From the NCBI GenBank assembly GCA_964605145.1, contig CAZSBG010000176.1, positions 1 to 7,457 of the forward strand: a DNA stretch of 7,457 nucleotides, read 5' to 3'. The notes under the pieces were generated by a model that was not told where the DNA came from, did no database searches, and saw nothing but the letters and a program-made list of their open reading frames with translations. The DNA is from CAZSBG01 sp964605145 (GTDB lineage: Bacteria; Zhuqueibacterota; Zhuqueibacteria; Thermofontimicrobiales; Thermofontimicrobiaceae). How positions within the stretch are numbered: position 1 is the stretch's first letter; every line of letters starts with the position of its first letter. Both the position numbers and the translations under genes were made by a program. Shown one piece after another: positions 1 through 6,437 of this stretch.

Positions 1-4
1 GTAA

Positions 5-32
5 GTCATATCGAGCGGAGTCGAGATATGAC
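5..32. repeat. Short palindromic interspersed repeat (GAGCGGAGTCGA core)
   Basis: The arms GTCATATCGA and TCGAGATATGAC pair over 10 bp with a two-base bulge around a GCGGAG core. From memory, the core GAGCGGAGTCGA recurs as a dispersed intergenic element in many Bacteroidota and related genomes, usually inside a short imperfect palindrome like this one. It lies about 100 nt beyond the lipA stop codon, a typical intergenic position. Its function is unknown; it could be a terminator-like hairpin at the end of the lipA transcript, a REP-like element or a mobilised relic. The palindrome is certain; membership of the dispersed family is recalled, not searched. Confidence 0.7.
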
Positions 33-76
33 AAGGTGCTAAGGTTATTAAAATCATTTTCTTATATTATCAATCA

Positions 77-134
77 CCTGAATGGTTACCTTTTGTTTGA
101 AATTTGTGAATAATTCAGGCTAAAAATCTGAATT
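77..134. other. Overlapping inverted repeats at the lipA 3' end
   Basis: AATTCAG (112-118) pairs perfectly with CTGAATT (128-134) across a 9-nt loop, and the outer arm touches the lipA stop codon. The same central sequence, as ATTCAGG (113-119), can instead pair with CCTGAAT (77-83). The two hairpins exclude each other. Neither is followed by a U-tract on the minus strand, so this is not a canonical intrinsic terminator. It may be a 3'-end stabilising structure or chance in AT-rich DNA. Confidence 0.3.
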
Positions 135-1003
135 TATTTTTGAGTTGTCATTTCATCGTAGCACATTGCAGCATGATATGAGCTTCGAACCAGCGGTCCG
201 GCTTCCACATGCTGAAAGCCCAGCTTTTTTCCTTGACGCCGGAACATCATAAATTCGTCCGGGGTGACGTATCGATCAATTGGCAAATGTGACGCGGAAG
301 GCTGCAAATATTGTCCAAGCGTTAAAATATCACACTCAATTTCTCGCAGGTCTTTCATGACGTTAATAACATCATCATTTGTCTCGCCCAATCCAAGCAT
401 CAGGCCGGATTTGGTGATGTGCCCGGCCTGCTTAGCCCACTCCAAAATTTGCAGCGAACGCCGGTAATTCGCCTGCGGACGCGCGCGGGAATAAAGTCGC
501 GGCACGGTTTCCAGATTGTGGTTCAATACATCAGGTTTTGCATTGAGGACAATTTCCAGCGATTCTCGCGAACCCAAAAAATCCGGGATCAAAACTTCCA
601 CCTGGCAATGCGGCACGGCTTTGCGGATTTCACCAATCGTGTCCGCAAAAATGGAAGCGCCGCCATCCGGCACATCATCCCGTGCTACCGAAGTAACCAC
701 AGCGTATCGGAGGTTTAGCGTCTTTACTGCTTTGGCTACCCGTTTGGGTTCATCCAAATCAAGCGGTTCCGGATGCCCGGGAACAACAGCGCAATAGCGG
801 CAATTCCGCGTGCAAATATCTCCCAAAATCATAAATGTTGATGTACGATGCCCCCAGCATTCGCCGATGTTTGGACAATGCGCGCTCTGGCAGACTGTGT
901 GCAAATTCTGCTCTTTGAGTAACTTTCTCACTTCGTTGAAATTGTCCCCGGCCGGCAGCGGGACTTTCAGCCAGCTCGGATGTCGTGCGCGTCGTATTTT
1001 CAT
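134..1003 (-). CDS. lipA: Lipoyl synthase LipA (radical SAM)
   Basis: LipA inserts two sulfur atoms into the protein-bound octanoyl chain of E2 subunits of 2-oxoacid dehydrogenases and of glycine cleavage H protein, using S-adenosylmethionine and two [4Fe-4S] clusters in the cytoplasm. The 289-residue product is full length for the family. Both cluster motifs are intact: the auxiliary CX4CX5C at Cys38, Cys43 and Cys49, and the radical-SAM CX3CX2C at Cys64, Cys68 and Cys71. The C-terminal RSSY motif (273-276), which supplies the serine ligand to the auxiliary cluster, is present. The start ATG has AAAGGAT at 1007-1013, a few bases upstream. It lies 200 nt downstream of lpdA on the same strand, with a possible own promoter and a structured leader in the gap. 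No lipB or lplA is in the window, so the octanoyl donor route is not visible. Identity is secure. Confidence 0.98.
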   Translation of the reverse strand: MKIRRARHPSWLKVPLPAGDNFNEVRKLLKEQNLHTVCQSAHCPNIGECWGHRTSTFMILGDICTRNCRYCAVVPGHPEPLDLDEPKRVAKAVKTLNLRYAVVTSVARDDVPDGGASIFADTIGEIRKAVPHCQVEVLIPDFLGSRESLEIVLNAKPDVLNHNLETVPRLYSRARPQANYRRSLQILEWAKQAGHITKSGLMLGLGETNDDVINVMKDLREIECDILTLGQYLQPSASHLPIDRYVTPDEFMMFRRQGKKLGFQHVEAGPLVRSSYHAAMCYDEMTTQK

Positions 1004-1024
1004 AATATCCTTTGAATAAATTTA

Positions 1025-1070
1025 GAAGCCGAAAAAAATCCCTGACAGTTTCAACTTTTTTTTCCGCTTC
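1025..1070 (-). other. Inverted repeat in the lipA leader
   Basis: The arms GAAGCCGAAAAAAA (1025-1038) and TTTTTTTCCGCTTC (1057-1070) pair at 13 of 14 positions, with one C-C mismatch and an 18-nt loop. The hairpin base is 21 nt from the lipA start codon, just upstream of its ribosome binding site. The G/C pairs are at the base and the A/T pairs toward the loop, with no U-tract after it, so it does not look like an lpdA terminator. It could modulate lipA translation or mRNA stability; no known riboswitch class is recognised. Confidence 0.45.
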
Positions 1071-1117
1071 GGTAAAATCTGATTTTCACATTCTCGATTG
1101 TGGCCAACCCTAATAAT

Positions 1118-1147
1118 TTTATACAATAGAAACTCCGAAGATGAAAA
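1118..1147 (-). promoter_or_regulatory. Possible lipA promoter
   Basis: On the minus strand, TTTTCA (1142-1147) is followed after 18 nt by TATAAA (1118-1123). This is a moderate sigma-70-like match, starting inside the 200-nt lpdA-lipA gap. If used, it would give a leader of about 110 nt containing the inverted repeat at 1025-1070. The -35 half is weak, and read-through from lpdA is the alternative, because no clear terminator was found after lpdA. Confidence 0.3.
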
Positions 1148-1203
1148 ACACAGGAGTCATCAGCAAAAACGCAGTCGCAGGTGGACCCCATCACCCCTTG
1201 ATT

Positions 1204-2604
1204 TTACCCATGCACAGCTTCACCATACGCATTTGCCGCCGCTTCCATCACAGCCTCGGAAAGCGTGGGGTGCGCATGAATGGATTTAATGATATCGTGA
1301 CCTTTCAGGCCATTCGATTTTGCTACTGCCAACTCACCAATGAGCTCGGTGGCTTCCGCATGCACCAGATGCGCGCCCAGCAGTTTATCTGTCTTCGAAT
1401 CAAAAATGAGTTTGACCAGACCATCCCGCTCGCCCAATGCCAGCGATTTGCCGTTGGCAATGAAGGGGAACCGCCCAATCTTGAGCTCAAAACCCTGCTG
1501 CAACGCCTTTTCTTCAGTCAGCCCAATGCTGGCAACCTGGGGATGACAATACGTACACCCGGGAATGGCGTTGTAATCTATTGGCGCCACATCGACACCT
1601 GCAAGTCGCTCCACTAAATTTATACCTTCTGCAGAAGCAACATGAGCCAGCAGCGGCGGCCCGATAATATCACCAATGGCATAGATATTTTTTACGCTTG
1701 TCTGGTAATGTTCGTTCACTTTTATGAAGCTTTTTTCAACTGTTATTCCAAGTTCATCAAGACCGAGATTTTCATAATTGCCCTGAACACCGATGGCCAT
1801 CAATGCCACTTCGGCTTCGAGTTCAGTTGATTTTCCATCTTTTTCAATACTGAGTTTCACATTATCCCGGTTCGCCTCGATATTTTTCACCATACTTCCG
1901 GTATGAACAGCAACTTTTGCGCGACGGAAGGCCCGATTCAATACATCGGTGACTTCACGATCTTCGATGGGCAATAAACTGGGCAGCATTTCGACCACAG
2001 TGACTTTGCATCCAAATACCTGATATAAATGAGCGAATTCCACACCAATGGCGCCAGCCCCTATAACGATCATTGACGCCGGTATTTTTTCCAGTGACAT
2101 GGCTTCCCGGCTTGAGATAATTTTTTGGCCATCGATTTCTACGCCAGGTATGGAACGGGGCCTCGCTCCGGTCGCGATGATAAAATGGTCTGCCCTGATT
2201 TCATCTGTTTTTTCACCGGATTCGTCGTAGACTGAAACAGAGTTATCACTTTCAAACTTTCCTTTTCCCTGAAAAAGAGTGATATTATTCTTCTTGAATA
2301 AAAACTGAACGCCCTTGGACATTCTGTCAGCAATTTGCCGGCTTCGCTTGATTACTCCCGGAAAATCGACAGATACATTTTCCGCGGACAAACCGAACTG
2401 TTTTGCCTTGAGCAAATATGTATACACTTCCGCACTTTTCAGCAGCGCTTTGGTGGGAATGCATCCCCAGTTCAGGCATACGCCTCCCACATCGTCCCGT
2501 TCAATGACAGCCACTTTTTTCCCTAACTGAGAAGCTCGCACAGCCGCGACATATCCTCCCGGACCGGATCCAACAACCACCAGATCAAATTTATGCTCTC
2601 CCAT
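1204..2604 (-). CDS. lpdA: Dihydrolipoyl dehydrogenase (E3)
   Basis: This FAD- and NAD-dependent enzyme reoxidises the dihydrolipoyl group of 2-oxoacid dehydrogenase complexes and the glycine cleavage system. The 466 residues cover the whole fold. Visible landmarks are the FAD-binding GSGPGG (12-17), the redox disulfide Cys43/Cys48 in GGVCLNWGCIPTKAL, the NAD-binding GAGAIG (182-187), an ATGARP segment (144-149), a second FAD motif near YAIGDI, and the C-terminal HAHPTLSE with catalytic His445 and Glu450. The disulfide spacing CX4C and the HPTLSE ending separate it from glutathione or mercuric reductases. The start ATG has AGGAGA at 2609-2614. It follows nfo after 81 nt, with no terminator seen between them, and precedes lipA. 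E1 and E2 genes are not in the window, so the partner complex cannot be named. Confidence 0.97.
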   Translation of the reverse strand: MGEHKFDLVVVGSGPGGYVAAVRASQLGKKVAVIERDDVGGVCLNWGCIPTKALLKSAEVYTYLLKAKQFGLSAENVSVDFPGVIKRSRQIADRMSKGVQFLFKKNNITLFQGKGKFESDNSVSVYDESGEKTDEIRADHFIIATGARPRSIPGVEIDGQKIISSREAMSLEKIPASMIVIGAGAIGVEFAHLYQVFGCKVTVVEMLPSLLPIEDREVTDVLNRAFRRAKVAVHTGSMVKNIEANRDNVKLSIEKDGKSTELEAEVALMAIGVQGNYENLGLDELGITVEKSFIKVNEHYQTSVKNIYAIGDIIGPPLLAHVASAEGINLVERLAGVDVAPIDYNAIPGCTYCHPQVASIGLTEEKALQQGFELKIGRFPFIANGKSLALGERDGLVKLIFDSKTDKLLGAHLVHAEATELIGELAVAKSNGLKGHDIIKSIHAHPTLSEAVMEAAANAYGEAVHG

Positions 2605-2685
2605 GATTTCTCCTGCCTTTTTTTTTCGAATTCTATTGAAAATGAATTGTTTATTTGGTTTGAAAAAATTCTCTATTCGTCTTTA

Positions 2686-3528
2686 TCACAGATCGACCAG
2701 GCTTTTCAACAAATTCAAATTTTCTCTATAATTTTGTTCACCGCCTGGCGTTTCCACTATTTTGGGGACGTCGGCTAATCGGTAATCGTTCATGATATAA
2801 CGAAATGCATCTGCTCCAATATGTCCATTTCCGATGTTCTCATGCCGATCGACACGGGAGCCAAGTTCATTTTTGGAGTCATTCAGGTGTACTGCGTACA
2901 ATCGATCGAATCCAATTACATTGTCAAACTGGTTCATGGTTGCTTCATAGGTTTCCGACGAACGAAGATCATACCCGGCAGCAAAAACATGGCATGTATC
3001 CAAACAAACGCCCACACGATGAGGTATCGTCACTTGTTCTAAAATCTGCTGAAGTTGCATGAATGTATGTCCCAAACCACTTCCCTGGCCGGCAGTAGTT
3101 TCCAGCAGCAATTTTATATCGAAGTCAGGATATTTTTCAAGAATAATATTCAGATTCTCGGCCACGTTTGCCAATCCTTTTTCTTCGCCATCCCCTTTAT
3201 GCGCCCCGGGATGAAAGACCAGGCAGGAGATTTGCAATCGCTCGGCGCGTTGCATTTCATCGAAAAAAGCATTAAGGGATTTTTCACGCACTTCCCTTTG
3301 CGAAGTTCCCAGGTTAATCAAATATGAATTATGCGCAATAACAGAGCGAATGCCGCTTTTTGAAAGATTTTTTTGATAGCCTTTTATCTGAGCATCAGTC
3401 AGTGGTTTGGCAAACCATTGCCGTTGATTTCGCGTAAAAATCTGCATCGCTGTGCAGCCGATATTTTGAGCGCGGAACGGTGCGTTTTCAACACCGCCGC
3501 TTACTGAAACATGAGCACCAATCAGCAT
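2686..3528 (-). CDS. nfo: Endonuclease IV (deoxyribonuclease IV)
   Basis: Nfo cleaves DNA 5' to abasic sites and removes blocked 3' ends in base-excision repair, using three zinc ions in a TIM barrel. The 280-residue protein matches the usual length. All nine metal ligands expected from the E. coli enzyme can be placed: His66, His106, Glu143, Asp177, His180, His214, Asp227, His229 and Glu259, in the contexts AHNSYL, FHPGAH, LLETTAG, CLDTCHVFAAGYD, VHLNDSK, VDRHENIG and VETPGG. The start MLIGAHVSVSGG aligns with the family N-terminus, and AGGA lies 8 nt upstream (3537-3540). A good promoter lies upstream and lpdA follows 81 nt downstream, so nfo may lead an nfo-lpdA(-lipA) transcript. That pairing of repair with lipoyl metabolism looks incidental. 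Confidence 0.97.
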   Translation of the reverse strand: MLIGAHVSVSGGVENAPFRAQNIGCTAMQIFTRNQRQWFAKPLTDAQIKGYQKNLSKSGIRSVIAHNSYLINLGTSQREVREKSLNAFFDEMQRAERLQISCLVFHPGAHKGDGEEKGLANVAENLNIILEKYPDFDIKLLLETTAGQGSGLGHTFMQLQQILEQVTIPHRVGVCLDTCHVFAAGYDLRSSETYEATMNQFDNVIGFDRLYAVHLNDSKNELGSRVDRHENIGNGHIGADAFRYIMNDYRLADVPKIVETPGGEQNYRENLNLLKSLVDL

Positions 3529-3565
3529 CGATTGAGTCCTGATCTAATTCATTTTCGAGGATGAG

Positions 3566-3594
3566 ATATAAATCGACTTGCCATATATCTTCAA
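3566..3594 (-). promoter_or_regulatory. Probable nfo promoter
   Basis: On the minus strand, TTGAAG (3589-3594) and TTATAT (3566-3571) are separated by exactly 17 nt, the best sigma-70-like pair seen in the window. It sits just past the sigma-gene terminator and gives a leader of about 30 nt to the nfo ATG. A short inverted repeat (GATATA 3565-3570, TATATC 3584-3589) spans the spacer and could be an operator, though such AT-rich hexamers arise easily by chance. Confidence 0.5.
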
Positions 3595-3606
3595 TTTCGG
3601 CCTAAC

Positions 3607-3670
3607 AAAAAAGCAATTCATTGGCTGGACACTTTCCATTTGAAAGCCCCAAAACCGCTAAATTGCTTTT
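3607..3670 (-). terminator. Composite hairpin terminator after the sigma gene
   Basis: Perfect 10-bp arms, AAAAGCAATT (3609-3618) and AATTGCTTTT (3661-3670), enclose 42 nt. These can fold further: TTGG 3621-3624 with CCAA 3649-3652, and CTTTC 3632-3636 with GAAAG 3642-3646 over a 5-nt loop. Read on the minus strand, the stem ends in six U residues (3612-3607). It therefore fits an intrinsic terminator for the sigma gene, placed before the nfo promoter. The long internal region is larger than in a simple terminator and could also be the 3' end of a small RNA. Confidence 0.6.
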
Positions 3671-3724
3671 AAATGAAATCAATTCAATAAAATAGTGCAA
3701 TGAATAAATTGAAGGATCGAGTAA

Positions 3725-3746
3725 GATAATGACTATCCACATTATC
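3725..3746 (-). other. Hairpin overlapping the sigma gene stop codon
   Basis: GATAATG (3725-3731) and CATTATC (3740-3746) form a perfect 7-bp stem with an 8-nt loop, and the upstream arm on the minus strand includes the stop codon. It has no U-tract, so termination is better assigned to the structure at 3607-3670. It may protect the mRNA 3' end. Confidence 0.35.
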
Positions 3747-4599
3747 TGTCCAGATAAGGTCTGAGATTTTCCCGACGATGAATGTATCGTAACTTCCGCA
3801 ACGCTTTATTTTTAATTTGCCTGATGCGCTCCCGGCTTAAATTCATTTCATTTCCAATCTCAAGCAACGTCATGGGGCGATCATTATCAAGTCCATAATA
3901 TAACCGCAACACTTCGGACTCAGTTTTGCTCAATGAATCCAACGCTAAGTTGATATCCGTTTTCATCGATTCTTCAATCAAATTGCTGGACGGTGCGGCA
4001 AACTCATCGCTGCTCAATCGTTCGATGAGCGACAGGCTTTCTTCAGTCGGCCGGGTTGAATCTTCCAGGGATAGTTCACGTCCCCAGTACATCATATTCT
4101 TGGATAATTTTCGTGGAGCGATTTTCAATTTTTCTGCGACTTCCTCCAACTCCGGTGATCGGCCTAAATTCTGTTCCAGCGTTTCGATAGTAGAAACCAC
4201 TTTTTGCAAAGCCCAAACATGATTTATGGGCAACCTCACGAGCCTTGAGTGGTTGGCCAATGCACGCAAAATTGACTGCCTGATCCACCACACTGCGTAT
4301 GAAATGAACTTGATACCACGGTCGACATCGAACCGCTTGGCAGCTTCGAGTAATCCGACATTTCCTTCGCTAATTAATTCGTCCAAAGGCAGTCCCCGGT
4401 CCTGATAATCCCTCGCAATAAATACAACGAACTTCAAATTGGCATTGATTAATTTTGTCATCGCTTTCTTGTTCCCATTTCGAATTTCTTTGGCCAATTT
4501 CACTTCTTCTTTTGAAGAAATGAGGGGAATCCGTTCGATGTCATGCAAATATTTGGACAACACTGTATTTACGTTTTTGGAATTGAATTTCTTTTTCAT
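3742..4599 (-). CDS. RpoD/SigA-type RNA polymerase sigma factor lacking region 1.1
   Basis: This sigma-70 family protein directs RNA polymerase to promoters. In its 285 residues, region 1.2 is at about 12-45 (SKYLHDIERIPLISSKEEVKL). Region 2 is at about 48-118, with the core-binding and -10 recognition stretches DELISEGNVGLLEAAKRFD (73-91) and FISYAVWWIRQSI (98-110). Region 3, with a short finger, follows to about 200. Region 4 is at about 220-283, with a helix-turn-helix around MTLLEIGNEMNLSRERIRQI (243-262). The acidic region 1.1 and the long non-conserved insert of proteobacterial RpoD are absent, as in Bacteroidota SigA of about 286 residues. It may be the housekeeping sigma or one of several RpoD-like paralogues, so no symbol is given. 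The start ATG has AAGGA at 4606-4610. It appears monocistronic, with a possible promoter at 4748-4775 and a terminator downstream. ECF type is excluded by regions 1.2 and 3. Confidence 0.93.
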   Translation of the reverse strand: MKKKFNSKNVNTVLSKYLHDIERIPLISSKEEVKLAKEIRNGNKKAMTKLINANLKFVVFIARDYQDRGLPLDELISEGNVGLLEAAKRFDVDRGIKFISYAVWWIRQSILRALANHSRLVRLPINHVWALQKVVSTIETLEQNLGRSPELEEVAEKLKIAPRKLSKNMMYWGRELSLEDSTRPTEESLSLIERLSSDEFAAPSSNLIEESMKTDINLALDSLSKTESEVLRLYYGLDNDRPMTLLEIGNEMNLSRERIRQIKNKALRKLRYIHRRENLRPYLDR

Positions 4600-4658
4600 A
4601 TCATGTCCTTTTTAATTGAGATATGAAATAAAGTGTGGGCCATCATTAGATAATTTTG

Positions 4659-4687
4659 TACTGAATAACATATTTTCAGTAATGTTA
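4659..4687 (-). other. Interleaved inverted repeats in the sigma leader
   Basis: TACTGAA (4659-4665) pairs with TTCAGTA (4675-4681), and TAACAT (4666-4671), which lies in its loop, pairs with ATGTTA (4682-4687). Both stems are perfect but interleaved, and the connecting loops look too short for both to form as a full pseudoknot, so they would compete. They lie 60-90 nt upstream of the sigma start codon, inside the predicted leader. The stems are AT-rich and could be chance. Confidence 0.3.
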
Positions 4688-4747
4688 GAATGGGATTACC
4701 ATATTTAAAAGAATAAAGATCGTTCACTTTTTGTTGAGATAAATGGA

Positions 4748-4775
4748 TAAATAATATATTGTGGTTGTAATTCAA
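4748..4775 (-). promoter_or_regulatory. Possible promoter of the sigma gene
   Basis: In the 295-nt gap between the diiron-protein gene and the sigma gene, the minus strand carries TTGAAT (4770-4775), a 16-nt spacer and TATTTA (4748-4753). It would give a leader of about 140 nt containing the interleaved repeats at 4659-4687. In such AT-rich DNA this match is only suggestive. No credible ORF lies elsewhere in the gap. Confidence 0.3.
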
Positions 4776-4894
4776 AGATGTGGTTCTGAGAGGTAAATTG
4801 TGTTTCAGTTAAGGAGTGAATCACCTCACTATTGGTTTAATTCTGGTTAATGGATAATTGGAGTTTGAGTCTTTTAATTACAAATTTGCTACCA

Positions 4895-5389
4895 TTAATT
4901 CCGTGTTGATGTAATGTCCTGTTTCATTTTTAAAAGTTTAAAAATATGCCCTTTTTCTTCGACGATTAATTTATCAATAATTTCCTTTTCTCTGTCATCT
5001 ACCAGATTATTCATTTCCTGAAAAAACAAAATACTGTCTTTCTCGAAACTGATAGCAATTTGTATCGCGCCAATTTCATCCCTGAGTTCATTTAGCAATG
5101 AACTTCCTTCTTGAGAGTCAGGGAAAACTTTCGTTTCAATCAAAGCCCTGAAGTACATCATAACTTCCTGAAGATCATAGGGCCTGGATAATTTTAAATT
5201 TTCAACATAACTTCTCATTTTTTCAAAAACATCGATATGCTTCCCTTCTTCAGTTGCGAGCCAACTATAAAGGTTTTTCAAATCATCATCTTTTGTCCTG
5301 TTTTTCATTCCTGTATAGAAATCGAATCCTTTTTTTTCTATTTGAATAGCCATCTCTATAATTTCATTACCTGAAAAACTATGTGTCAT
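4895..5389 (-). CDS. Rubrerythrin-like diiron (ferritin-like) protein
   Basis: The product is 164 residues when started at the ATG at 5389. It is a four-helix ferritin-like domain with two carboxylate/histidine half-sites. Glu18 (in IEKKGFDFY) and EEGKH (Glu48, His51) come first. Glu116 (in FEKDSILFF) and EEKGH (Glu145, His148) follow. This E, ExxH, E, ExxH pattern is that of rubrerythrin diiron sites. No CxxC pair and no rubredoxin tail are present, so it is a rubrerythrin core without the electron-entry domain, as in sulerythrin-type proteins. The likely role is peroxide reduction or iron-dependent redox chemistry in the cytoplasm, with an unknown electron donor. A TTG at 5428 is in frame, but the ATG has GGAGGA 5 nt upstream and the extra 13 residues do not look like the family. 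It follows the MBL-fold gene by 39 nt, so the two form an operon. Confidence 0.85.
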   Translation of the reverse strand: MTHSFSGNEIIEMAIQIEKKGFDFYTGMKNRTKDDDLKNLYSWLATEEGKHIDVFEKMRSYVENLKLSRPYDLQEVMMYFRALIETKVFPDSQEGSSLLNELRDEIGAIQIAISFEKDSILFFQEMNNLVDDREKEIIDKLIVEEKGHIFKLLKMKQDITSTRN

Positions 5390-5394
5390 CCAAA

Positions 5395-5400
5395 TCCTCC
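5395..5400 (-). promoter_or_regulatory. Ribosome binding site that sets the diiron-protein start
   Basis: GGAGGA on the minus strand lies 5 nt upstream of the ATG at 5389. It is inside the extra N-terminal stretch that a TTG start at 5428 would translate, and no comparable site precedes that TTG. This decides the start in favour of the ATG. Confidence 0.75.
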
Positions 5401-5428
5401 AAATTTTTGATTCGTTCAAATTTGACAA

Positions 5429-6271
5429 TCACACTTTATAGCTTGAACCCTCAATAGCCCCATCAAGTTTCATATCCTTATTCATTTTTCTTAACTTATC
5501 TCTGTAACTTTCTATTATTGGGTCAATTTCAGCGTCGCTTCTTTCCGGGCGATGGTGAAAAAATACGAGGTGTTTCGTCCCGGATTCAACACCAAGATTG
5601 AAAGCCTGATCGTAAGAAGAATGACCGTAGCCGGCAGTCTGTTCCATTTCATCCGCCAGGTAGTGAGCATCGTGAACCAATAAATCCACGTTTTTACAAA
5701 AATCTACAAATTCCCCCCATGTTGTATGCGCATTTTTAGGTGGGGATAATTCATTATCCGTGATAAATACTATGGTTTTTCCACTTTCAGTGATTCGAAA
5801 ACCATAAGCCACACCCGGGTGATTATTTCGAATGAATGAAAATTTCGCTCTGCCAATATTGTGGTTCCCATTACAAATTTCCTGGAAACTAATTTTTGCA
5901 TTCAATTGTTCAAAATTTACAGGAAAAAATTTTGATTCCATCTGGTTCGTTAAAATTTCTTTTAATTTATTATAGGTTGGCGGGCAGCCGAAAATTTTGA
6001 GTTCTGTGTCAGCAGAGTAGGCCGGGGCAAAAAACGGAAATCCCTGAATATGATCCCAGTGCGAATGTGTCAGAAAAAGATTTATCATCCCATTATTTTT
6101 ATCTTTAATGAGTTTGCTACCAAGTCCCCTTATCCCTGTCCCGGCATCGAAAACAACCAACGTGCCGTCACCCAGGATTAGTTCAAGGCACGTCGTATTC
6201 CCACCATATTTTACTGTATCCGGCCCAGGAGAAGGAATAGAACCTCGCGTTCCCCAGAATCTAAGTTCCAT
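5429..6271 (-). CDS. MBL-fold metallo-hydrolase (PhnP/RNase Z-like)
   Basis: This 280-residue protein starts with MELRFWGTRGSIPSPG, the opening typical of the RNase Z/PhnP-like branch of the metallo-beta-lactamase superfamily, which includes cyclic phosphodiesterases. Metal-site features are the HSHWDH motif (69-74), His151 in NNHPGVAYGF, Asp172 in FITDNE, HDAHY (200-204), GYGHSS (214-219) and His239/His240 in FFHHRPERSD. The metal site therefore looks complete, and catalysis on a phosphodiester bond is the family expectation. The substrate is not readable; a cyclic nucleotide, an RNA end or a phosphonate-derived cyclic phosphate are all possible. It lacks a flavodoxin domain, so it is not a flavodiiron oxygen reductase. 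The start is supported by GGGGAGG 8 nt upstream (6280-6286), the strongest Shine-Dalgarno sequence in the window. It is first in a two-gene unit with the diiron protein. Its promoter was not identified. Confidence 0.85.
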   Translation of the reverse strand: MELRFWGTRGSIPSPGPDTVKYGGNTTCLELILGDGTLVVFDAGTGIRGLGSKLIKDKNNGMINLFLTHSHWDHIQGFPFFAPAYSADTELKIFGCPPTYNKLKEILTNQMESKFFPVNFEQLNAKISFQEICNGNHNIGRAKFSFIRNNHPGVAYGFRITESGKTIVFITDNELSPPKNAHTTWGEFVDFCKNVDLLVHDAHYLADEMEQTAGYGHSSYDQAFNLGVESGTKHLVFFHHRPERSDAEIDPIIESYRDKLRKMNKDMKLDGAIEGSSYKV

Positions 6272-6437
6272 ACTCTACGCCTCCCCATAACTCAACATTT
6301 TCATCCGTATGCTTCGATGAATATGCGATGATATTACCTTTTTCTGATAAATTTATTTATTTACAACAACTTCTTATTGATCGTCATTGTTTTAATTTAA
6401 TTAACTTACAGTTTATTAATGTGTCCAGAGTCACATC

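Noticed and set aside
419..797. Overlapping plus-strand ORFs within lipA
   Set aside because: Antisense shadows of a well-supported gene in GC-richer DNA.
1141..1617. 158-codon plus-strand ORF
   Set aside because: It lies mostly antisense to the 3' half of lpdA, which has complete catalytic motifs; no ribosome binding site or recognisable domain.
2139..2333. 64-codon minus-strand ORF inside lpdA
   Set aside because: Out of frame with lpdA, no start signals, and the host gene is intact.
2615..2665. Possible terminator between nfo and lpdA from T-rich and A-rich runs
   Set aside because: The runs pair only as A-T without a GC stem, so no credible terminator; read-through is more likely.
5429..6271. 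Reading the MBL-fold gene as a flavodiiron oxygen reductase partner of rubrerythrin
   Set aside because: There is no flavodoxin domain, and the N-terminus and GYGHSS/FFHHRPE motifs follow the RNase Z/PhnP branch.
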